From: Oscillospiraceae bacterium
GTDB taxonomy: Bacteria > Bacillota > Clostridia > Oscillospirales > Oscillospiraceae
Length of the DNA: 64,000 nt
Reading direction: 5' to 3'
Assembly: GCA_017552325.1 (NCBI GenBank)
Contig: JAFZQE010000012.1
Span: forward strand, 60,000-123,999
The notes under the pieces were generated by a model. It did not search any database. It saw only the letters and a program-made list of their open reading frames with translations, and was not told where the DNA came from. Made by a program: the position numbers and the translations under genes. Each line of letters starts with the position of its first letter. Positions within the stretch are counted from its first letter, which is position 1. Below are positions 10,501 through 19,411 of the stretch, in pieces.

Positions 10501-13500
10501 TACGAGGAGGCCGTGAGCGAGGTCGTGGCCGACGGCTGCGAGACGATGCTCCGGGATACGCACGCGATGGAACGACTGGCCTATGAGCATCCGACGCTGA
10601 TGCGGAAGATCGGCAGCTGGATCAATAACATGGTCAAGAAGCTGCGCGCGGCCTTCAATGGCGTCTCGGCCCGGCACGAGGAGGCGCGGGTGCTGCTGGA
10701 GCACGCGGAGGAGCTGCAGCGTCTGTTCGATAACGCTTTGGCCGAGGCCGTGCAGAACCGGGAGAATGAGCGCACCGAGGAGGAAAACGCTCATTCCGAG
10801 GAGGATAATGCACGGTCGGAAAAGAAAAGTGATCGATCCGAGAAGGAAAATGCACATACGGAAAAGAAAACGACCGCCGAGGAAGACGGCGGCCGGGTGC
10901 AGTATTCGCTGGACGGGAAAAATGAATATGGCGAAGAGGTATATAAAACATCCGAATCGCTTGAAGGCCTATCGTATTCCGAAAAGTTGGAGATATTCAA
11001 GGCAAATTTCTATTTGCCTGGCTCGCCCCAATATCTCGGAAAGAAAATCCGGTTTGAAACGAAAAGCGGAATGTACTATGCCGAGATTGACAGACAGACC
11101 CAGCGCGAAAACATCAAGAAGATCAATCCGAGACAGCTAAATCAGTCGGACAAGGCAAAAATCAACATCGGAGCATCCGGAGATTTTGTGACCCTACTGG
11201 AAAACGCACAGATTGACAAAGAGAATGTACCGTTGAAGGGAAACAATAATGAAGCGAAGAAAAACGCTTTGAGCTTCGACTACTTTCTGAAAAATGTGGA
11301 GGTTGACGGAAAACGCTTCAAGGTCATTATCAACATCCGTAATACGACGAGCGGAAAATACGTTTACGAGGTCAAGCTGAATCCAATAAAAAAGAACTCC
11401 AGCTTTGGCTCTCAGCAAGGCGAAACCCAGCGTCAGCCGGCGAGGAAAAATCCTCTTCATCGGAGTTCTGGAGATAATGTATCACAGAACGTCGATACTG
11501 TCAAGGGCCAGCACTCCGAGATGGACGGGGTGAGCGATCGGGCGCTGCTGCGGGAGGCGGCGGAACTCGAGGGCGCGAGCGAGGAGCTGCAGAAGTACGC
11601 CCGGAAGGCGGACAACCTTGAGGATTATCAGAAGCGGCTCGAGCGGCAGCAGAAGAAACTGGCCGAGGGGAATCTCGGCACTGAGGAGAAGGCCGCGCTG
11701 GAGAAACGGATCGCGGAGACGGAGGAGCTGATAGGGAGGACGCAGGACGCGCTGACGCGGATGGAGCTCCGGCCGAGCATGCAGCAGGAGATCCAGGAGG
11801 CGAGGGAGCGCTGGTGGGCCGAGAACATCCCGGACGCGGTGGAGACCTCGCGCCAGATCCAGCGCGAGAACCGCGAGCTGAGACAGGCCGTGCAGTATTA
11901 CCGCGAGCAGGCACAGCACACGAGCCCGGAAAACCGAAGCGTGGACAAGGCCGACGTGCGGCGCTTCGCCCGATCGCTGCTCAAGGAGCACGAGTCGAGC
12001 GCCGACGTCGATCAGCTTTCCCGGCAGATCGAGACGCTCGGCCGGAAGCTGGTGCAGGGAACCGGCGAGGATCTGAACAGCCACGAGCTGAACAGCATCG
12101 CAAGAGGCGCCGCCAGGATGATCGTCGACGAGACCTACAGGAACATGAACACGGAGACCTCGGAAGAGCTGAGCGGGCTCTCGGCGCGCGTGAGGGGCAC
12201 GAGGCTGCAGATCAGCGACGAGCTGCGCGGCGACATCCCGGACTTCAACGCATGGAGAAAGGCAAATCTCGGCCGCTTCACGCTGGTCAACGAGGGCGGG
12301 GCGAGCATCGACGAATTCTATCAGACGCTGCGGGACGACTACGGCGAGGGATATTTCCCGGCGTCGATCACGTCTGCTTCTAATCAGATAGAGCAGATCG
12401 ACCGCATGCTGAACGCGGCCAAGCCTCGCTATCAGTACGCATTCACGGAGATGCAACGCGAGGAGAATGTGAGTCTGGTCGCGCAGGAGATCATGGACAC
12501 GATCCTGTCCGGCGAGATCCGCGAGGCCGAAACGATCGCAGACCGTAACTACCGGGCCATGGAGCAAAGGATGCTGCAAGCCAGGGAGGCACAGAGAAAG
12601 GCTCAGAACGAGGCGGCACGCGCCAACAGGCGCGCCGACAACGCCGAGAAAACCGCGCTTCGGGAAGCGAAGGAGGAGCTGAAGGCCATCAACCGGGAGA
12701 AGGTCAAGCAGCTGCGCCGGGAGCTGAACGAAGGCCGGGAAGCCAGGCAGAAGCGCATCAATATCGAACGGCAGCGCGCCCGCCTGAGCCGGATGCTGCA
12801 GGAAAACAGCGCGAAGAACCATGTGCCGGAGGCGCTGCGCTCTTCGATCGGGCGATTCATCCAGAGCCTGGACACGCTGGGACCTTTCAGCGAGGGCTCG
12901 AAGAGCGAAGCGAAGTTCCGGGCGGAGATGCAGGATCTGGCCTCTGCGCTGCGCGGGGTGAAGGACAGCAGCGAGCTGAACGACTTTTACGGCGACCTGG
13001 AGCTGACAGAAGGCGTGAAGGCCATGCTGCAGAACAACATCGAGGACGTGGAGGCCGCGATCGCCGGCAACGAGGGAACCGTCACACGGAAGATGAACCT
13101 GGAGCAGCTGCGCAAGCTGGAGGAGACGCTGACCGTGCTGAGCACGGCGGTCAAGAACGTCAACGCGCTGCTGAGCGACGGCGAGCACCGGTTTGCCCAC
13201 ATGGACGAGCTCGGAGAAGAATCGATCCGGGAAAACTACAAGATCGCAGAGAAGAAATCGCCGGACGGGACGGTGGGGAAACAGCTCAAATGGGCAAACC
13301 TCACTCCGTTCTACGCCTTCAAGCGCTACGGCGAAGCCGGCCGCGAGATCTTCAGAGGGCTGACCAGAGGCTGGGGGCGGATGGCAAGGCATATCGATCA
13401 GGTGCAGCGATACGCCGAAGAGACTTACACCGCAGAAGAGGTCAAGAACTGGGAAAAGACGGAGCACAGCTTCAAGCTGGTCCCGCGCATGATCAGCGAT

Positions 13501-16491
13501 AATTCGCAAAGCGCGGTGAAGAGCGGAAGCATGGATCTGAAGGCCGACGCCGTGGATGTTACCATGACGGAGGCGCAGATCATGAGCCTGTACTGCCTGA
13601 ACAAGCGCGAGCAGGCGAGGGGACACCTTTACGGCGCCGGCATCCGGATCGGAGATTATAAGATTGGAATTCGCAGACCCAAAACTCAAAGCGAGCACTA
13701 CCTGCTGGATCTCGACGATATGGCGACGATCCTCAAGACGCTGAGCCCGCGCCAGATCGAGGTCTGCGACAAGCTGACGGAATACATGAACACGGTCGGC
13801 TCGAGCTGGGGCAACGAGGTGAGCATGAAGCTGTACGGCATCCGGGGCTTTACCGAGGAGAACTATTTCCCGATCCGAACCGACAGCACGCAGCACAAGG
13901 CGAAGACCGCGGACAGCGAGCGGGGCAACCTGTTCCGCCTGGCCAATCAGAGCTTCACCAAGCAGCTGACGAAGAACGCGAACAACGCGATCATCGTGGA
14001 CAGCGTGTTCGACGTCTTCTCCGACCATATGGCGGACATGGCCAAGTACAACGCGATGGTGCTGCCGATGCTGGACGCGATGCGCTGGTACAACTACCAG
14101 AGCGAAAACACGAGCGTGCAGCAGGCGCTGCAGCGGGCATTCGGTTCGGAGGCCGGGCGATACTTCAAGGACTTTATGCAGGACCTGAACGGCGCCGGCG
14201 AGGGCGGCCGCGGCGAACAGTGGTATTCCAAGCTGACCAGCGGGGTAAAGGTCGCCAGCGTGGGCGCCAATATCCGGGTGGCGCTTCAGCAGCCGACCTC
14301 GATCGCAAGAGCTGCTCTGCTGATCGATCCCAAGTATCTGGCGGAAGGCGCGATGATCAAGGGCGGCAGGGCAAAGGCGCTCCAGTATTCCGGGCTTGCT
14401 GTCTGGAAGGATCTCGGCTACTTCGACGTGAATGTAAACCGCGGCATGCGCGAGCAGATCAAGCACGCGGACACGCTGAAGCAGAAGATCCAGGACAAGA
14501 GCCTGTGGCTGGCGGAAAAAGGCGACCAGATGACCTGGGGCGCGCTTTGGAACGCTTGCGAACTGGAGACGAAGAGCAAGACCGGACTGACCGGCGAGGA
14601 GCTGATGCAGAAGACCGCCGAGCGCTTTGACGAGGTGATCCTGGCGACGCAGGTGATGGACTCCACGCTGACGCGGAGCTCAAACATGCGGAGCAAATCG
14701 GCTTTGATGAAGGAGTTCACCGCCTTCATGGCCGAGCCGACGCTGACCTACAACATGCTGCTGGACGTTGCGAGCGAGTTCGACAAGATCAAACGAACGA
14801 AGGGAACGAGCGAAGCTGCCAAACAGATGAAAGGTCAGATCCTCCGGACGGCCGCGGTGTACTGCGCGAGCGCGGCGCTGACCGCCGTGGCGCAGGCCGT
14901 CGGCGACGCCGGCCGCGACGACGACGATTATGAGACCTGGCTGCAGAAGTTCACACAGCACTGGAGCGAGGACTTCCTGGACAACCTGAACCCGATGAAG
15001 CTCGTGCCGATCGTGCAGGATCTTTACAAGATCGTGTTCGAGGACCGGGACAAGGAGCTGATGGTGCTGCAGCCGCTGCGCCAGGGCAAGCAGGTATGGG
15101 ATATCTGGGCGGAGAGCTACAGGATCGCCACCGGGAAACAGGACAAAGCGACGTCGACGACCTGGTACGGCAACATGACGACCTACGGAAAGATCTACAA
15201 GACGCTGCAGTTTCTGAGCAGCACGACGGGGCTCCCGATGGGCGCAGCGACGAGAGAGTTTCAGAGCGGGTATAACACGCTGCTGCGGCCGCTGCTGAAC
15301 GAGACCTGGGGCAAGGCGAGCGGGAAGGAGCTGCCGAAGTGGCGCACATACGACGGCGGGCCGAAGCGCCAGATCCAGAGCGCCTGGGGGAGCGGGTATC
15401 TGAGCGACGAGGAGGCGAAGGCGCTGCTGATCGAGGAGGACGTGGCCATGGATGAAACGGAGGCCGGAAAGATCATCTACAAATGGGGCATCGACGGAGC
15501 CGCCGCCTACAAGGCCGTCAAGGAGGCCGCCGTCAAGGGCGACGAGAAGGCCTACAGCGAGGCGATGAAAGCCATGACCGACGCCGGTTATACCGAAAAG
15601 GACGTGCAGAGCGAGGTCAAGAGCGCGATCAAGGAGCAGTACCTGCAGCCGGAGAGCGGGCTGGAGCTGAGCAAGGCATACTGCATCGACTATCTGCAGC
15701 GATTCGCCGGCATGAGCAAGGCGGATGCGGAAGCCGAAACACAGAAATGGACCTGCTACAAGGTGACGGGGATCGCCTATGAGGACATCAAGGCCGAGTA
15801 CGTGGCCGGGAACATCTCGGAACGACGGGCGAGAGAGCTGCGCGTGACCTACGGCGGTTTTACGGACGAGGACGCCGCCGAGGACGTGCGCAAGTGGGCC
15901 TGCGAGAGGGATACGGGGATCGCCTACGATGAGGTCAGAAAAAGCTTCCTCAACGGGGAGATCAGCGAGAGCCAGGCACGGACGATGCGCGTCAAGTACG
16001 GCGGCGAAAGTCAGGAGGACGCCGAAAAGACGGTGCGCAGCTGGGCCTGCGAAAAGGACTGCGGCTTCAAACCGTCCGAGCTCGCGAAGGCGTATCGGGA
16101 CGGGAGCATCAGCCGAAGCAAAGCGAGTCAGCTCATGCAGAAATACGGCGCCAAGAGCGCAGACGAAGCGGAAGATGAGCTGATGAAGCAGGACTTCATC
16201 AAGGCCTGTCCCGCGGCGGAAAACATCACCGTGAGCGCCGTGAAGAGCTACAGCCTGGAGCCGAAGGCTGCCGGCGTCAGCGAAAAAACCTACTTCGAGT
16301 TCTGGAACGCGACCAAGGACATGAAGAGCGACAAGGACGCCAACGGCAAGGAGATCAAGGGCAGGGCCAAGAAGGACAAGGTCGTCGCCTATATCAACGG
16401 CATGAAGATCAGCCGCGAGCAGAAGGACGCACTTTACCTTTCGATGTACGAGAGCAAATATCTACGGAACGCACCTTGGAACCAGTATTGA
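7549..16491 (+). CDS. Giant phage polyvalent/internal virion protein with HEITH zinc-protease motif
   Basis: The ATG at 7549 follows AAAGGAGGG with good spacing, giving 2980 residues. Visible parts: low-complexity N-terminus; a Gly/Ala-rich, possibly membrane-active region (about 420-635); a metalloprotease-like domain with HEITH at 936-940 and a candidate third ligand Glu991 in SEVVAD; a segment at about 1120-1290 resembling LPD3-type nuclease-like modules of polyvalent proteins; coiled coil (about 1340-1760); a large conserved-looking region (about 1900-2570) with VALQQPTSIARAALL; and three to four repeats of about 50 residues (2709-2877). Such proteins are usually packaged and ejected into the host. 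The gene holds a third of the visible prophage. AT-richer stretches suggest module exchange. The LPD3 call is tentative. Confidence 0.8.
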   Translation: MPYEDLMKKYLSQGQPVKRNTPAGSRSISTEDILRGNWKPSREKSDQSIASSQQALKTAAKTIRPAAPGSRSISVDDILSGSWTPNGGTKAEPDTESSKSEYPSRKAVVDEIIGAQRKQTKEKDLQSQPTVPSLVQQAQQGRQAAIDNAMKWQQQNILDPGSRFHADEQSAGRGGKFGPKTLGATLGEIGQKSEEAKWQNEAKEYYNTAKDRGLSTEEWYDEASKRVEDLQNELDEYGNSFRKAAENAYERRFGGSEAHSGDGFSGGRGKFGVRGKEDVEHDLEAAKKELEYATALRWSDAMNDPEYDAKVASGRADKRNMLAKAVAEKESGRLTGDYINPESGEYEYWNPEKSEITPDLLYADDYLTDDEKDLYCYLLVERGEETANNYLKEMATTVDVRLARQMADDIKNDPWALRLIETLALDVTTGLGNAAQGVRQNFSDEAVGQGPLMYAGSFVRQDLEDTGPKIFGRSALGLGYDAVNTISNMAPSLVAGTVNPVLGAGLMSVQAKGNAYTDALNKGYSKTQARDYSNIVGVAEGTLQYLLGGISKFGGISQFTGKMTSKIGSTALRAGAELGIDIFGENLEEYLQNKIALAAANTILGENNEIKLWDDDDAYTLMLTTLTTGLLNSGEVINTARYGKVGKQFMKDNGRMNSLLDAASQSTNQEVRSLAESIKSGETKATPVNIGALAVAFEHYGGNTSFVVEDGAIVDEEATDAYRQATDEQNAETELTEQKKTEIISGEEFKTAGTVLEEDAKAIQAVYNEGQDLNNYEAAMNAGINLLAAEGTNREALDKSNLTSYLTKEQRDIAWEIGHAKYEARQQQAAEQSRKGAEREVSDIRPGRVSYDKATIGGVEYQAADPKRMNQTQKQQVEASAIVAKALGLELTVFDGVQTEKAGDINGAYVSGGKIFLNANAGKAVGETLIISTMSHEITHFAEQYGGKSYQELRSFVVQTLADGNMTKFEQIVEAKRQSRGGISYEEAVSEVVADGCETMLRDTHAMERLAYEHPTLMRKIGSWINNMVKKLRAAFNGVSARHEEARVLLEHAEELQRLFDNALAEAVQNRENERTEEENAHSEEDNARSEKKSDRSEKENAHTEKKTTAEEDGGRVQYSLDGKNEYGEEVYKTSESLEGLSYSEKLEIFKANFYLPGSPQYLGKKIRFETKSGMYYAEIDRQTQRENIKKINPRQLNQSDKAKINIGASGDFVTLLENAQIDKENVPLKGNNNEAKKNALSFDYFLKNVEVDGKRFKVIINIRNTTSGKYVYEVKLNPIKKNSSFGSQQGETQRQPARKNPLHRSSGDNVSQNVDTVKGQHSEMDGVSDRALLREAAELEGASEELQKYARKADNLEDYQKRLERQQKKLAEGNLGTEEKAALEKRIAETEELIGRTQDALTRMELRPSMQQEIQEARERWWAENIPDAVETSRQIQRENRELRQAVQYYREQAQHTSPENRSVDKADVRRFARSLLKEHESSADVDQLSRQIETLGRKLVQGTGEDLNSHELNSIARGAARMIVDETYRNMNTETSEELSGLSARVRGTRLQISDELRGDIPDFNAWRKANLGRFTLVNEGGASIDEFYQTLRDDYGEGYFPASITSASNQIEQIDRMLNAAKPRYQYAFTEMQREENVSLVAQEIMDTILSGEIREAETIADRNYRAMEQRMLQAREAQRKAQNEAARANRRADNAEKTALREAKEELKAINREKVKQLRRELNEGREARQKRINIERQRARLSRMLQENSAKNHVPEALRSSIGRFIQSLDTLGPFSEGSKSEAKFRAEMQDLASALRGVKDSSELNDFYGDLELTEGVKAMLQNNIEDVEAAIAGNEGTVTRKMNLEQLRKLEETLTVLSTAVKNVNALLSDGEHRFAHMDELGEESIRENYKIAEKKSPDGTVGKQLKWANLTPFYAFKRYGEAGREIFRGLTRGWGRMARHIDQVQRYAEETYTAEEVKNWEKTEHSFKLVPRMISDNSQSAVKSGSMDLKADAVDVTMTEAQIMSLYCLNKREQARGHLYGAGIRIGDYKIGIRRPKTQSEHYLLDLDDMATILKTLSPRQIEVCDKLTEYMNTVGSSWGNEVSMKLYGIRGFTEENYFPIRTDSTQHKAKTADSERGNLFRLANQSFTKQLTKNANNAIIVDSVFDVFSDHMADMAKYNAMVLPMLDAMRWYNYQSENTSVQQALQRAFGSEAGRYFKDFMQDLNGAGEGGRGEQWYSKLTSGVKVASVGANIRVALQQPTSIARAALLIDPKYLAEGAMIKGGRAKALQYSGLAVWKDLGYFDVNVNRGMREQIKHADTLKQKIQDKSLWLAEKGDQMTWGALWNACELETKSKTGLTGEELMQKTAERFDEVILATQVMDSTLTRSSNMRSKSALMKEFTAFMAEPTLTYNMLLDVASEFDKIKRTKGTSEAAKQMKGQILRTAAVYCASAALTAVAQAVGDAGRDDDDYETWLQKFTQHWSEDFLDNLNPMKLVPIVQDLYKIVFEDRDKELMVLQPLRQGKQVWDIWAESYRIATGKQDKATSTTWYGNMTTYGKIYKTLQFLSSTTGLPMGAATREFQSGYNTLLRPLLNETWGKASGKELPKWRTYDGGPKRQIQSAWGSGYLSDEEAKALLIEEDVAMDETEAGKIIYKWGIDGAAAYKAVKEAAVKGDEKAYSEAMKAMTDAGYTEKDVQSEVKSAIKEQYLQPESGLELSKAYCIDYLQRFAGMSKADAEAETQKWTCYKVTGIAYEDIKAEYVAGNISERRARELRVTYGGFTDEDAAEDVRKWACERDTGIAYDEVRKSFLNGEISESQARTMRVKYGGESQEDAEKTVRSWACEKDCGFKPSELAKAYRDGSISRSKASQLMQKYGAKSADEAEDELMKQDFIKACPAAENITVSAVKSYSLEPKAAGVSEKTYFEFWNATKDMKSDKDANGKEIKGRAKKDKVVAYINGMKISREQKDALYLSMYESKYLRNAPWNQY

Positions 16492-16502
16492 ATCAAGCCG
16501 AA

Positions 16503-16531
16503 GAGGCGGGGGAAACCCCGTCTCTTTTTTT
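16503..16531 (+). terminator. Rho-independent terminator after the giant gene
   Basis: Nine-bp stem GAGGCGGGG/CCCCGTCTC (one G-T pair) with a GAAA loop, followed by a run of seven or more T. It separates the giant gene from scaffold and capsid and may set their relative expression. The remaining 127 bases to the scaffold start hold a small TAGTC-GATA-GACTA inverted repeat but no clear promoter. Confidence 0.85.
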
Positions 16532-16658
16532 ATCGAAAAAAGTTTAACCCCTGTCGTAGAGAAGGCCGGCGGATAGTCGATAGACTACGGGCGAAAAGGG
16601 GGATTCATCCACCCGCGGCAAATACTTCCGGCCGCGAAACGGATCGTAAAGGAGACCA

Positions 16659-17693
16659 ATGGAAGAGAGAATATGGCTCGTTGACCTGCAGTTCTTCGCC
16701 GGGGAAGGCGCATCCGGCGGCGGAGAAGGCGGGGGAGAAGGAGCCGCACCCGGCGTAGAAGCTGCTTCCCGGGGGCAGGACGAACTCGAGCAGCTGGGAG
16801 TTCCGAAGAGCGAGGCTGAAAAATACGGGGCGAAGATGCGGCGCAGAGCGGCGGCGGAAAGCGGGACAATCAGGACGGAGAAGCCCGCACCGGAGCCGGC
16901 GAAGCAGCCCGAAGGGCAGGCCCCCGCTGCCGAAGCCAAGCCTGAGGAAAAACCGGCGAGGAAGACTCTGGCGGAGATGGTCAAAACCGACCCGGAACTC
17001 AACCGGGAGCTGCAGGCTATGTTCAGCGAGCGCGTGAAGGGCTACGCCCAGGCGCGCGACCAGCTGAAGGAGATCCAGCCGATGCTGGCCACCATCGCGG
17101 CGCATTACAAGATGGACGTCAGCGATCCCGGCAAGATCGACCTGAAGGAACTGGCCAAGAACATCGAGCGGGATGACAGCTACTGGGAAGAGACCGCCAA
17201 CGAGTACGGCGTGACGCCGGATGTTGCCCGGAAAATCAAGGGCTATGAACAGCTCAAGGCGCAGGAAGAAGCGAAAGAGCGCGAGACGCTGGAGGAGCAG
17301 CAGTTCCGCGCCCACATCGGAAAGCTCGTGCAGCAGGAGACGGAAATGAAGAAAATCTTTCCGGACTTCTCGCTGCGCAAGGAGCTGAACGATCCGAATT
17401 TTCGACGCCTGACGAGCCCCTCGGTGGGGCTGAGCGTCAAGGACGCTTTCTATGCGATCCATCACGAAGAGCTGCGGCGGGTTGAGAACGAGGTGATCGC
17501 CCGCAGAGCGCAGGAGGCGCTTGCCAACAGTGTCGCGGCCGGAGCAAGGCGCCCGAAAGAAGGCGGGAGCGCCCAGGCGGCCAGCACCGGGGACATGCGG
17601 AAGACGAGCTTCTCGCGCGCTGACATCGAACGGATCAAGCGCGAGGGCGAGAGAGCACACGCCGAGGGAAGAAAGTATTACATCGACAGATAG
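16659..17693 (+). CDS. Phage scaffold protein with N-terminal Prp cleavage motif
   Basis: The 344-residue product starts at an ATG preceded by AAAGGAG. Its N-terminus, MEERIWLVDLQFFAGEG, contains LQFFA at residues 10-14, the motif cut by Prp in L27 and in scaffold and capsid of staphylococcal phage 80alpha. The rest is highly charged, Ala/Glu/Lys-rich and predicted helical (about residues 100-260), as expected of a scaffold that lines the prohead and is lost during maturation. It lies directly before the capsid gene, the usual place. No enzymatic motif is seen. Function is assigned by position, composition and the shared N-terminal motif. Confidence 0.8.
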   Translation: MEERIWLVDLQFFAGEGASGGGEGGGEGAAPGVEAASRGQDELEQLGVPKSEAEKYGAKMRRRAAAESGTIRTEKPAPEPAKQPEGQAPAAEAKPEEKPARKTLAEMVKTDPELNRELQAMFSERVKGYAQARDQLKEIQPMLATIAAHYKMDVSDPGKIDLKELAKNIERDDSYWEETANEYGVTPDVARKIKGYEQLKAQEEAKERETLEEQQFRAHIGKLVQQETEMKKIFPDFSLRKELNDPNFRRLTSPSVGLSVKDAFYAIHHEELRRVENEVIARRAQEALANSVAAGARRPKEGGSAQAASTGDMRKTSFSRADIERIKREGERAHAEGRKYYIDR

Positions 17694-17728
17694 CCGGGGC
17701 CGAGCTCCCCGGCAGAAGGGAGTACCAC

Positions 17729-19057
17729 ATGACCAAAACCAACAAAATCTTTGTCGGCCTGCAGTTCTTTGCGGATGCCGGCTCGCTGATCAACACCAGC
17801 GAAAACTACGCCAATGCCTACGATGCAAGCCAGGGGCAGGCGTTCTCGCCGACCGAAACCCTGTCGCCGACGATGAAGACCTTCTACGACACGGCTCTCC
17901 TAGAGAACGCGCGCGCGAAGCTCTACTATGCGCAGTTCGCCAAGAAGCAGCCGCTGCCGCGCAACCACGGCAAGAACGTCGAGTGGCGCAAGTTCAAAAC
18001 TTTCGAAAAGGCCGGCAAGCTGGTCGAGGGCGTGATCCCGAACGCCCAGAAGATGAGCCTCGTGACGATCACGGGCAGCATCGACCAGTTCGGCACATTC
18101 ACCGCGATCTCCGATCAACTCGAGCTGCGCGCCTATGATCCGGTGATCATGGTCGCCTCCGAGGAGATGGGCGCCAGCGGCGCCGAGACGCAGGAGGAGC
18201 TGATCCGCGACGCGCTGTACGCCGGCACCAACGTGCTGTACTGCAACCGCGAGACCATCGCCAACGGCGCTCAGACCCCGGTCACCGGCGAGACCGGCCT
18301 TGTCGACAACAGCACCTATCGCTGTTGGCTGACGCCGAAGATGATCAACCGCGCGGTCACGATCATGAAGAAGAACAAGGTCCCGACCATCAACGGCAAA
18401 TACTACGCCGTCATCCACCCGAGCGTGGCCGAGGACCTGCGCAACAGCGACGGCTGGCTGGAGGCGCACAAGTACGCCGCGCCCGAGGAGATCTTCAACG
18501 GCGAGATCGGCGAGCTGCACGGCGTCCGCTTCATCGAGAGCCCGAATGCTCCTGTGTTCAAGGGCAAGCCGCTGCACTCTGCCGGCCGTACACTGGCCAT
18601 CAACTACGGTTCCGGCTACTCCGGCGCGATCACGAGCGTCGCGTTCGACGGCGGCACTGTCGGCAACAACGATCTGAAAGACCGATTTATCTCGATCAAC
18701 GGGATCGTGGTCAAGGTCGCCAGCAACACCGCCAGCGCAATTACCTTTGCCTCCACCAATTTCGGCACGATCACCGACAACACCGTGATCTATCCGGCCG
18801 AGTACGGCGCGGACGACATTGCCGCCTATGCGACGTACTTCTTCGGCAAGGACAGCTTCGGCATCATCGACCCCGAGGCCGGCGGTATGGAGATGATCGT
18901 CAAGAGCCGCAAGGAAGTCGGCGGCCCGCTGGAGCAGTGGGGGACTGTGGGCTACAAGTTCGAGACGAACGGTGCGACGATCCTGTATCAGGAGCGCCTG
19001 CTGCGCGTGATGAGCACGTCCAGCTATTCCGGTACCGACACCGACAACAGACTGTAA
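17729..19057 (+). CDS. Major capsid protein, N4-gp56 family
   Basis: The 442-residue product builds the phage shell. It resembles the N4-gp56 family of HK97-fold capsid proteins, for example in NGKYYAVIHPSVAEDLRN and the end segment GTVGYKFETNGATILYQERL. The start has a GAAGGGAG ribosome site. Residues 1-18 read MTKTNKIFVGLQFFADAG; the LQFFA motif at 11-15 predicts removal of the first 15 residues by the phage Prp-like protease. It follows the scaffold gene after 35 bases and is followed by a terminator. Family assignment is fairly firm; cleavage is inferred from the motif. Confidence 0.87.
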   Translation: MTKTNKIFVGLQFFADAGSLINTSENYANAYDASQGQAFSPTETLSPTMKTFYDTALLENARAKLYYAQFAKKQPLPRNHGKNVEWRKFKTFEKAGKLVEGVIPNAQKMSLVTITGSIDQFGTFTAISDQLELRAYDPVIMVASEEMGASGAETQEELIRDALYAGTNVLYCNRETIANGAQTPVTGETGLVDNSTYRCWLTPKMINRAVTIMKKNKVPTINGKYYAVIHPSVAEDLRNSDGWLEAHKYAAPEEIFNGEIGELHGVRFIESPNAPVFKGKPLHSAGRTLAINYGSGYSGAITSVAFDGGTVGNNDLKDRFISINGIVVKVASNTASAITFASTNFGTITDNTVIYPAEYGADDIAAYATYFFGKDSFGIIDPEAGGMEMIVKSRKEVGGPLEQWGTVGYKFETNGATILYQERLLRVMSTSSYSGTDTDNRL

Positions 19058-19064
19058 AAGGGGA

Positions 19065-19089
19065 GGGCCCCGATCTCCGGGGCCCTTTT
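19065..19089 (+). terminator. Terminator/attenuator after the capsid gene
   Basis: Eight-bp GC stem GGGCCCCG/CGGGGCCC with an ATCTC loop followed by TTTT. It lies between capsid and the next head gene and would lower read-through, keeping capsid in excess over connector proteins. The short T run suggests partial termination. Confidence 0.75.
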
Positions 19090-19111
19090 CAACAATGGAA
19101 GGAGATACAGC

Positions 19112-19357
19112 ATGGCAAAAACCAACACCATCGACGACGGCCTCATTGAGGTCTACATCCCCCGCAGCGGCCCGGGCGAGGAAGAACAGCTCGTGATCGG
19201 CATCAACGGCGAAAACACCGTGATCCCGAAGGGCCAGCGCGTTCGCGTGAAGCCCTGGGTGGCCGAGGAGATCTTCCGAAGCCAGGAAGCAAAGGACACC
19301 ATGTACTCCCGCAAGGAGGAAAAGATCCGCGAGGCTGCCGCCGGGAAGCAGCAGTGA
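19112..19357 (+). CDS. Small phage head-region protein, function unknown
   Basis: The 81-residue product has an ATGGAAGGAGATACAGC ribosome site before its ATG. It combines a short beta-rich N-terminal part (VYIPRSGPGEEEQLVIGING) with a basic central stretch (KGQRVRVKPW) and a charged helical tail. Small proteins of this size directly after the capsid gene are often decoration, fibre-like or completion proteins, but nothing in the sequence proves this. It is not recognised. Confidence 0.65.
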   Translation: MAKTNTIDDGLIEVYIPRSGPGEEEQLVIGINGENTVIPKGQRVRVKPWVAEEIFRSQEAKDTMYSRKEEKIREAAAGKQQ

Positions 19358-19411
19358 AGAAGAGGGGGCTTGAACAGGCCCACTCGCAACACATACCGGG
19401 AGGGATGAAAA

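Noticed and set aside
11482-14466. 994-residue open frame on the - strand opposite the giant gene
   Set aside because: Its composition is that expected of the antisense frame of a GC-rich gene, and it has no motif or start signal.
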